Assembly (NCBI GenBank): GCA_025356655.1
Contig: JANXRW010000030.1
Span: 1-34,532 of the forward strand
Direction: 5' to 3'
Origin: Betaproteobacteria bacterium
Lineage (GTDB): Bacteria > Pseudomonadota > Gammaproteobacteria > Burkholderiales > SHXO01
DNA length: 34,532 bases
The position numbers and the translations under genes were made by a program. The notes beneath the pieces were generated by a model. That model was not told the origin of the DNA and searched no databases. It saw only the letters and a program-made list of their open reading frames with translations. How positions within the stretch are numbered: position 1 is the first letter of the stretch; each line of letters starts with the position of its first letter. This document shows, piece by piece, positions 1 through 6,647 of this stretch.

Positions 1-38
1 GCGGGTCGGAGATCACCCCGCATCACGGGTCGCGGAGC

Positions 39-392
39 TCACGCCGCGGCTGTGGAAGCAGCACTTCGCAGCCAACCCGCTTCGCTCGGTACTGCATACC
101 CTGGACCGTTGAGCAAGAACGCCGCTGGCTGAACGGTTACGCTGTGCAGGAAGACGCGGCGCACGACGCCCTGAATCGAGTACGCGATATGGCGGTCCAG
201 CCCGGCGAAGACATTAATTAGCGGCGTGTCGTCGCTGTAGCGGTTGGCCCAATCTTCGTTGGAGAACGCCATCACCAAGTCCGCTTCGCGCTGAAGATGG
301 TCGATTATGGCGTCGGCCTTGCGGTTTCGTGCGCCTTCGTGGTCAAAGGGCGTTACCACCGGTAGGATTGGGCTAGGCCAGCGGGGGCGCAT
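39..392 (-). CDS. Hypothetical protein, 117 aa, downstream of the GmrSD-like gene
   Basis: The ATG lies 7 bases after the stop of the DUF1524 gene on the same strand, so it could be the next gene of a short operon. I recognise no family. The stretch around residues 25-75 is charged and mixed in composition (ADAIIDHLQREADLVMAF, then WANRYSDDTPL), which looks more like real protein than a random GC-rich frame, while the last 35 residues are Ala-rich and less convincing. No signal peptide or membrane segment is visible. It may be a small restriction-locus accessory protein, or a truncated gene whose 3' part changed frame. I see no clear ribosome site, and translation may depend on coupling to the upstream gene. 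Confidence 0.35.
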   Translation of the reverse strand: MRPRWPSPILPVVTPFDHEGARNRKADAIIDHLQREADLVMAFSNEDWANRYSDDTPLINVFAGLDRHIAYSIQGVVRRVFLHSVTVQPAAFLLNGPGYAVPSEAGWLRSAASTAAA

Positions 393-399
393 CAGGGGC

Positions 400-2115
400 T
401 CAACTCAGTTGCGCGATGCGCCAGATGGCCGTGGCCTGGGTCGCCATCCAGTTTTGCTGAGCAGCGATGCGCTCGGGTGTCCACTCGGCGTTGTCGTCGC
501 CTAGCTTCCGGGTGATGGCGAAGGCACTTTTCTGATAAATCGCCCGCTTTTGACCATACGCTGCAGTGCCTAACTCGCGGTTCACCGCGCCAGCCAGAAG
601 CGTCATGTTGCCGAGCCGGTACATCAGGGCCTCCGCGTCGTCGTTGCCTATTCCGCCCCAGCCGTCGGGAGCATTCTGCGGCAAGACGTGTTCGACATTG
701 AACGCGTCACCGGCCAAATCGTGGGCTTGGCCAGAGAAGTGTTTTTCACGCGCGCACAGAATGAACCGCACCACGCGGTTGTTTCGCGAGTCCGTGGTGC
801 GGATCGTCTTGTCCGCGAAGGCGGTGCGGAAGGCTCGATCATCCGGATAGATGCTCCGCAGCGCCTGAAGCGACGGACCGAGTTCGGTCAGTTCCTTCCT
901 TGCCACGCGTTCGGTAACTTCGTGATATTTTTTTTCCTGTTCGCCGGTACTGTTGGAACCGATGACGTTGAACCGCATTGAAATCACGACGGTGGCCCGC
1001 AAGAGCCCGGTGAAGTCAGAAGCATGGAAAATGCGTTTGGCAGCCAGTAGCAGGGGAAAGGGCTGGCTTATCCGGAAGGTCTTGAGCACCCCCGCTAGCT
1101 GCTTGTCCTCCTGCGGCCATCCGGACGGTTCGGGTGAGGCGAGCGCCAGGTAGGTATCGAGGTCCTCCTCCATGTCGCGCAGGAGCCCAAACACCGCCTC
1201 GGCAGCACTGATTTTCGCCCGGATCGTCTTGAACAGATCTGCTTGGCGAGCGAAGCTCCGGCGGCTGTTCCAGTGCACCCGAAGGAAGCCCGGGAAATTC
1301 TCCGACTGGAGCCGGCCAACAATAGCCTCCCAGCGCTGTTCGATATTGTGTAGCTCATGGTCCGTCTCGCCGCCGCGATCAAGCACCGCGAACAGGTAGT
1401 TCCTCAGCCAATCGGTCGCGGGTAGCCGCACCCCTCGCGCGTTGAGCGTCTTTAACACCTTGTAGGCGTTCAGTTCGTCGGTGACGGTGATCACGGTGAA
1501 AAACAGGCGGTCGCTGATGTTCTCGACCAACTGGGCTAGCCGCATTCCCTCATCGCCCGTGCTGGTTTTTAGGTAACCGGATACGCGCTCGTCGAACCAA
1601 TAAAAGGCCTTGCGCAGCAGGTTCTCTGGCGCCCGTAAGCCTCTCTGCGGAAGGTGTGATAGTGGAACCAGGTAAGTTTATAAGTAGTGGTTGTTGTTTC
1701 GATTAAGCGTGAGTTTTGGGCGAGCCACCAGCGTCACCGGATCCAGATAGCCGACATAGGTCTGCCTAATCTGGTCTACCCGGCGCTTGTTCTGCTCGGC
1801 ATGGTTGCCGGCCCAGATCTGCCGTTGGATATTCTTAAGGACAGCGAGCACGATGATGCTTGTGGTGATCAGTCGCTGCTGGCCGTCAATCACATCAAAG
1901 GTCTTGTCGTCGGCCGACTGGAGAGCCAGGTATCCAATGTAGTGGGCGGACTGGCCATCCGCTTTCAATGTGCCTAGGAGGTCCGTCCACAGGTCTTCCC
2001 ATTCCTCGTGGGTCCAGCTGTAATCACGCTGAAATCGAGGGATGCGATAGGTAAGACCGTTGCCAATAAGCTTTCTGAATGTCTTGTTCTCGGTCTTGAA
2101 GTTGGTTGCGGCCAT
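400..2115 (-). pseudogene. GmrSD-like DUF262/DUF1524 protein interrupted by an in-frame TAA
   Basis: This frame of 571 sense and stop codons encodes a two-domain protein of the GmrSD type IV restriction family, whose members cut modified (glucosylated) phage DNA. The N-terminal DUF262 domain shows RFQRDYSW at residues 27-34 and DVIDGQQRL at 74-82, the NTP-handling motif of the family. The C-terminal DUF1524 His-Me nuclease domain shows EHVLPQN (His at about residue 476) and GNMTLL at about 502-507. Codon 146 (1678-1680) is TAA, immediately after LNRNNNHYL. The reading frame continues past it without a shift, through TYLVPLSHLPQRGLRAPENL, in the style expected of the family. One base change therefore seems to have split the gene. 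A restart at the ATG at 1545 would give a 381-aa product lacking DUF262. Readthrough or a sequencing error cannot be excluded. Confidence 0.8.
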
Positions 2116-3426
2116 GGCTTTCTCGGTTTCCTATGAGCTTACTTCACCCACCAGGGCGGTACTGTCACGACCGCTTGAATGGTTCAATCTCTCCTTCGTC
2201 GAAGGGGCGCTCGATGGTCTCATCTGGGGTTTGCACGCATTGGCGCTTTGCCAACTTCCCCTCCGGCGCAGATCCCACCCCGGGGGGGAGAAGGCCCGCC
2301 GCAAGAGCCCGTGCGAGAGGTACTGACCGGGCGACGCCCTCACGACATTGTCGATCACCGAAGACAAAAGGGTTCGGCGTAGCCATTTGCTGACCCGTTG
2401 CCCAGGCGCTACTCCCTCTACGCCTCGCCATCCTTCGGTCTGCTCACCCCCCCATCCCCCATGGAACCGCCAGGTTACCCGGGAAGGCGTCTCGGGCCGA
2501 GCTGGGCGGCACTCGATAGGCCGACTCATGTTCCAGATGCCAGGCGTTCAAACCGGGCAAATGTTCCGTCGTGGCGAGGGGGTGCACGGTGGGGACGGCG
2601 AGATGGCACGGGTATGGCGCCGCGCGCGATATCCATCCGCCGGTGTTAATGCGGGTGATGGCTCCAGGGTTGCCGGGAGCCCGTTGGCGAGGCGCAGCCG
2701 CACCGGTTCCACAGCCAGGCGTTGCGTGTTGAGCCGGTCCGCAACGGGTAGTGGCAGGCTGTGGCCGACCATCACTGACCCAGGGAAGACCCAGGAAATC
2801 GACAGCAGGGCGGGGAAGGAGGGCGACCCAGCCGGCGAACAGGGCGGGTGTGGACCCTGGGCGGCGTCGTTGAGCGGGTGTCGGAGCAGCGGAGGGCAGG
2901 CGGCGATCGCGGCATCGCTCACTCCCAGGACTGCGCCCGGCGGAACTCGGCATCAGGGTTGCCTTCGGGTCGCGCCGTGGGATCAACAGGACCTCGGTGG
3001 TCGGGAGTTCACTGCTCGACGGCCGGCCCCTGGCCGCTGCGGCCACCCAAGGCAGTGCTTCGCGACGTGGCTTGACGGCGGCCCGGGCGGTGAGAACGAC
3101 TCGGGCGTCGGCGTCCAAGCAGGCGGTGGCGCCCCACGGGACGGTCACTCTGGGTCGCGCTGGGCGCCCAACCCGGCATCGATCGGCGCCTTGGCGCGAC
3201 CTTGCGCCGTGCGTCTCGCCGAGGCAAGATCGCCTCGGGTCCGACCGAGACGTCAAGTTACTCACCTGCGCAGCTGCGCGGGCCTCTCGCCGGCGCGAGC
3301 GGGATGGTCACCTGGAACTTCCGCTAGACGCGGACGAGAGTAGCCAAAAGGGCGGCAGTGGGATAAGTACGACAACCAAAGAGTCGGTGGACGAATTTCT
3401 ATACCGACTTGGGCGTAGGAGGCAAG

Positions 3427-3444
3427 CCGCTGATCAGCGGTTTT
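3427..3444 (+). terminator. Perfect palindrome followed by a T tract
   Basis: The 14-base perfect palindrome CCGCTGATCAGCGG is followed directly by TTTT and then GGCTTTGC. This has the form of a short intrinsic terminator on the plus strand. No credible upstream gene on that strand is left to terminate, so it may be a relic of a lost gene, or a palindromic site of another kind. Confidence 0.45.
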
Positions 3445-3516
3445 GGCTTTGCTGAACCCTAGGGAAGTGTGGCCCTGGCGCCGCGATCCAGTCGGGTGCT
3501 GCAGCCCTGGCGGTGG

Positions 3517-3540
3517 CTGATGCGGCTTCCGCCGCGTCAG
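3517..3540. repeat. Strong hairpin with a 10-bp stem and TTCC loop
   Basis: CTGATGCGGC, loop TTCC, GCCGCGTCAG form a 10-bp stem with a single G-T pair. No T tract follows on either strand, so it is not a clear intrinsic terminator. It could be a REP-like element or a leftover structure of eroded DNA. Confidence 0.4.
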
Positions 3541-3809
3541 CGCTAGGAGAAATCCTTACCCGGTCAGCGAGATCTGGACGATTTCCGGTCTTCCCGGTGG
3601 GTTGCAGGAGGTGATCGCCAATAGGGAACTGACGCCCGACTCTTGCTTAGGCTCTCCGCATGCCCCAGCACGGGCTCCTGACGCAAGTCGTGCCCCGGTC
3701 GCCCTGAACGCAGTCCATGATGAGTCGGGGTGGCTTAAGTCGGGCACTGTGCTCGGTGCGAGCGTTCGCGCCCAGAGGAGCCGCCCAGGACGGCGGCCCC
3801 TCTCATTGT

Positions 3810-3832
3810 CCGGGGCGCGTTGCGCACCCCGG
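3810..3832 (-). terminator. GC-rich hairpin just after a PEP-CTERM gene
   Basis: CCGGGG and CCCCGG enclose a mismatch and an inner GCG/CGC stem around TTG. The structure begins about 12 bases beyond the stop of the minus-strand PEP-CTERM gene, where a terminator is expected. No T tract follows on the minus strand, so it may act with Rho or only stabilise the mRNA end. Confidence 0.4.
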
Positions 3833-3844
3833 GGCTACAAGCTT

Positions 3845-4531
3845 CTAGGCGCGGCGGGCGCGGCGAGCCAGCGTGAAGCCAACGAGGCCGAGGCCCATGG
3901 CCATCATGGCCATGCTGTCGGCTTCGGGCACGGCGCCCACGGCGGTCAGTTCTTGATCGGCATTGCCCTGGGCGAAGGCCACGGTGCTGGCGCCAAAGAT
4001 GTAGTACTGGTACGCGTTGGCGAAGGTGAAGTCGGCGACGTAGCCGACGACGCCGCCGGGGCCGGAACCCGGGGTGACGACGTTGTTCACCGTGGTCGGG
4101 GCGGTGCCCGTGTAGCTGCCGAGGGTGAAGGGTTCGCCGCTACCGTTGACCGTGAGGGCATCGAAGAGCTGGGTGTAGTTCACGCCGTCGTTGCTGCCCA
4201 GGATGGTGTACTGGAAGCCGTCGTATTGGGCGCCTAGGTGATCCATGTTGGGGAACACGCGGATGCTGGAGACCGCCGAGCTAAAGGCCACCGCGATGGG
4301 GTTGGAATTGCCGTCGCCGTAGCCGCGCAGGCCAGCAGCGATGGTAGCGGCGGTGGGGGTGAAGCCGTTGCCGATCTCGCCATGGGGCGAGTTGGTGAAG
4401 GTGGCGTAGTTGGTGATCCCATTGGTGAAGTCGGCCAGCGTGCCGTCGCTGGTATAGGTGGTGGCGTTGGCGGCGCCGGCCAGGCTGAGCAGGGCAGCAC
4501 CACAGAGTACCGACAGGTGGGTGAGTTTCAT
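3845..4531 (-). CDS. PEP-CTERM sorting domain protein, 228 aa
   Basis: An exported surface protein. The start is placed at MKLTHLSV, where GGAGA precedes the ATG by 7 bases; the open frame runs further upstream but without protein-like sequence. Residues 1-23 form a signal peptide ending near AGAANA. The mature part is rich in Thr, Asn and Gly, with aromatic patches, as in secreted beta-rich adhesin-like proteins. The C-terminus has the PEP-CTERM order: VPEADS, a hydrophobic helix (MAMMAMGLGLVGFTLA) and a basic end RRARRA. The motif reads PEA rather than PEP. In this family exosortase (EpsH/XrtA) cleaves near the PEP motif in the inner membrane, linked to exopolysaccharide and biofilm or floc formation. 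No exosortase is in the window. Its substrate or ligand is unknown. Confidence 0.85.
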   Translation of the reverse strand: MKLTHLSVLCGAALLSLAGAANATTYTSDGTLADFTNGITNYATFTNSPHGEIGNGFTPTAATIAAGLRGYGDGNSNPIAVAFSSAVSSIRVFPNMDHLGAQYDGFQYTILGSNDGVNYTQLFDALTVNGSGEPFTLGSYTGTAPTTVNNVVTPGSGPGGVVGYVADFTFANAYQYYIFGASTVAFAQGNADQELTAVGAVPEADSMAMMAMGLGLVGFTLARRARRA

Positions 4532-5185
4532 TGGGTGGTCTCCGGTTGTTTGAAATAGATCAGCGTCGATCCTGGACTGGGGTGGTAGCTTGCCGGTTGG
4601 CCTCATCGCACTTCCGCAGCACCGCGTTTGCCCAGCGTTGACGCAGTTTGTCTGCCCACATCGGCCGCCGTCAAACATCGTCAAGGCATTGTCTAGCGGC
4701 CCTTCTGTTTTTCACTTTGATTCACCAACGCACCCGTCGCGGCCGTCCTCGCCGAAGTACGCGCGGGTCCTCTTCGACTACTCTGGCGCGCCCCTCGCGA
4801 CGGCTAGGTCACACGCCTGTCATGTCAAGAGGGTAGAAGGGTGCCCTGGCTCCGGGGTGATGCCGACGCTCAATGTGACAACGCCCTGCGCAACCCTGGT
4901 CCGTAGGGGCCACCTCCGAACGGTGTGCGGCACGATCCCCTGTCTTGAACCCTGCGTAGACTGGGTAGGGTGAAATGCTGGGCTCCCGGGCCTGGTACGA
5001 GTGCAGCGTGGATGGAGCCGAGGCCGCCCGAGCCGACCTCGGCTAGCCCCGGAGGGGCCGATACCGGCTGCGGACCCCCGGGGGCCCACCCTGTCGCGAT
5101 TGCCGCCCGATTGCCCGGAACCGCGAAGTAGACTTTGCTGGATCAACCCAAGGTTTTGCTGCATCACCCTAAGGAGCTCTTACCC
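4532..5185. promoter_or_regulatory. Divergent intergenic region between two PEP-CTERM genes
   Basis: These 654 bases separate divergently transcribed PEP-CTERM genes and must hold both promoters. I could not identify a convincing sigma-70 pair or a sigma-54 -24/-12 element (the PrsK/PrsR type known for PEP-CTERM genes in some betaproteobacteria). Open frames here are low-quality GC-driven ones. The only clear structure is the direct repeat at 5134-5174. Confidence 0.4.
5134..5174 (+). repeat. Two imperfect 20-bp direct repeats ahead of a PEP-CTERM start
   Basis: TTTGCTGGATCAACCCAAGG (5134-5153) is followed one base later by TTTGCTGCATCACCCTAAGG (5155-5174), with 17 of 20 positions identical. 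The second copy ends in AAGG and supplies most of the ribosome binding site AAGGAG (5171-5176), 9 bases before the ATG at 5186. The pair could be a duplicated leader or an RNA- or protein-binding site. Confidence 0.6.
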
Positions 5186-5833
5186 ATGAAGACCCCGTTC
5201 CCCGTGTCCCGGTTGCTGCTCGCCGCATTGCTTGGCCTAGGCGCGATGAGCGCTCAGTCCGCTGTCGTCACCGTCGTCAACAACCTACCCGACGGCAGTG
5301 ACCTCATCGTCACCGATCTCACCAGCAATTTTATCCAAGACAATACCCTGGTCACCCCCGGCGGCTACAACTTCAGCGGCAAGCTGAGCCAGCATCCCAC
5401 CTCGACCAAGGGCTGGTGGTATGCCGAGTACCTGGTCGACGTCACCACCACCCAGGCCGAGAGCGTCACCACGGCGCTCACCAACAAGACGGGTATCACC
5501 CAATTGTCGGAGCGGATCTACAACTATGTGCCCGGCGCCGCCGATTATTCCGGTTTCCTGGGTGATGCAGTGGCGGGTCCTGCCCTGCTTCAGGCCTGGA
5601 GCACCAACTTCCCCATACCCGGCGCCACCGTCTCGGTCATTTCGCCGGTGGCCCTCACCACCGGAAAATACGTGATCGAGCTCCGCGGCAAGGTCGCCAA
5701 CCCGACCCTGGGTGGCAACTACGGCGGCACGCTGTCGCTCACGCCGATTCCCGAGCCCGAGGCCCTCGGCCTGCTGGCCCTCGGCCTGGGCGTGGTGGGT
5801 GTGCGCGTCTTCCGCAACCGCGGCCAGATGTAA
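5186..5833 (+). CDS. PEP-CTERM sorting domain protein, 215 aa
   Basis: A second exported PEP-CTERM protein, divergent from the first. The start MKTPFPVSR is preceded by AAGGAG at good spacing. Residues 1-26 are a signal peptide (hydrophobic LLLAALLGLGAMSAQSA). The mature region (about 27-185) is Thr/Ser/Gly-rich with beta-type patterning and no recognised enzyme motif. The C-terminus shows IPEPEALGLLALGLGVVGV followed by a basic end RVFRNRG, a standard PEP-CTERM signal. It is likely cleaved and handed to the cell surface by an exosortase encoded elsewhere, in connection with the extracellular matrix. The two neighbours share the sorting signal but not obvious sequence in the mature part. Confidence 0.85.
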   Translation: MKTPFPVSRLLLAALLGLGAMSAQSAVVTVVNNLPDGSDLIVTDLTSNFIQDNTLVTPGGYNFSGKLSQHPTSTKGWWYAEYLVDVTTTQAESVTTALTNKTGITQLSERIYNYVPGAADYSGFLGDAVAGPALLQAWSTNFPIPGATVSVISPVALTTGKYVIELRGKVANPTLGGNYGGTLSLTPIPEPEALGLLALGLGVVGVRVFRNRGQM

Positions 5834-5869
5834 TTGCGAGCCGCGGCCTCCGGGGCGCTGCAGTCTTGG

Positions 5870-5905
5870 ACGGCCGTCCCGCAAGCCCGGGGGCGGCCGT
5901 TTGTC
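5870..5905 (+). terminator. Putative intrinsic terminator after a PEP-CTERM gene
   Basis: ACGGCCGTCCC pairs with GGGGCGGCCGT (one G-T pair) around a 9-base loop, followed by TTGTCGTT. It lies about 37 bases after the stop of the PEP-CTERM gene and before the kinase/PilT operon, separating the two transcription units. The T tract is imperfect. Confidence 0.5.
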
Positions 5906-6077
5906 GTTCCGAGCGCCGCGACCGGGACCTGGCCGGCGTTGCGCCATGGCCTAACTCATTTATTGAGCAGTGCGTATTCATTCCCGATCGCCCAGGAGCC
6001 GTAGCGCTCAAGAATCCCTCCCGCTCGCCGTTATCCAAGAGAGAGCCACGGGGAGAACCCGCGGGGAGGAGACTCAT

Positions 6078-6614
6078 ATGGACGAGAACGGGTCGCTACA
6101 GGTTCCGAAGAAGCAGATGCCGGTCACGCTCTGGGTGCACCCGGAGGGCCAGGTGCTGGGCGCGATTTTCCTGCACCTTCCTCACCCGGATCAGGCCGCG
6201 GGGGAGCAGCCCTGGGATGTGCTGAACGAAGCCGCCGATTTCATCGTCGTCAAGCGGGACTCGCCCGAGGAACTCTGTTTCTACAACAAGCGCTCCATCG
6301 TTCGGGTGGAGTTCTGGGGCGGCGGCGACGAAAGCGCGGGTGGGCGCCCGCTGGCCTGCCGCATTAACCTCATGGACGGGTCCGTCCTCGATGGGCAGAT
6401 CGTCAAGGCACTGCCCCAGGGGCGCTCGCGGCTCTACGATTACATGAACGATCCCGCGGAGCGCTTTCTTAAACTGTGCCTCCCCGGCGGTGGCGTCGTC
6501 CTGCTGAACAAGAACTACGTGGTCAGCATCCTCCCGTTGCAGCCCGAGGCGTTGGCTGCCCAGCCGGGCGAGGCAGGCCCTGGCCAGAGCGGCTCGCTAG
6601 AACTAGCCGCCTAA
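6078..6614 (+). CDS. Unknown 178-aa protein, first gene of the kinase/PilT operon
   Basis: A cytosolic protein with no signal peptide or membrane helix. The ATG at 6078 is chosen because GGGGAGGAG stands 6 bases before it; the frame is open further upstream but reads as Arg/Ser-rich noise. Residues 10-80 look like a small beta-sheet domain (PVTLWVHPEGQVLGAIFLHL, then FIVVKRDSPEELCFYNKRSI), followed by a second sheet-like unit with INLMDGSVLDGQIVKALPQG and a C-terminal strand segment near NKNYVVSILPL. The fold style recalls small ligand or nucleotide sensors such as PilZ domains, but I see no PilZ RxxxR motif with its partner, so I do not assign it. It is 33 bases upstream of the HEAT-kinase gene and probably co-transcribed, suggesting a role with the kinase or the PilT-like motors. 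Confidence 0.8.
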   Translation: MDENGSLQVPKKQMPVTLWVHPEGQVLGAIFLHLPHPDQAAGEQPWDVLNEAADFIVVKRDSPEELCFYNKRSIVRVEFWGGGDESAGGRPLACRINLMDGSVLDGQIVKALPQGRSRLYDYMNDPAERFLKLCLPGGGVVLLNKNYVVSILPLQPEALAAQPGEAGPGQSGSLELAA

Positions 6615-6647
6615 GGCGGCGACCCCGGCAGCCTTCCCGGTAGACCC

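Larger units (their letters stand above)
2116..3844. other. Gene-free GC-rich stretch of 1.7 kb
   Basis: Long open frames exist here on both strands (for example about 270-330 codons between 2348 and 3343), but all are rich in Arg, Pro, Ala and Gly, carry no recognisable domain and overlap one another. I judge them to be products of high GC content. No RNA gene was recognised. Hairpins at 3427-3444 and 3517-3540 are listed separately. The stretch may be eroded former coding or mobile DNA between the defence gene and the PEP-CTERM genes. Confidence 0.5.

Noticed and set aside
2348..3343. Long plus-strand open frame of about 330 codons, and an overlapping minus-strand one (2444-3265)
   Set aside because: Composition is Arg/Pro/Gly/Ala-rich with no motif, and both strands are open at once, as expected from high GC content.
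4532..5185. Sigma-54 -24/-12 promoter for the PEP-CTERM genes
   Set aside because: A GGCACG near 4930 has no TTGC at the required spacing.
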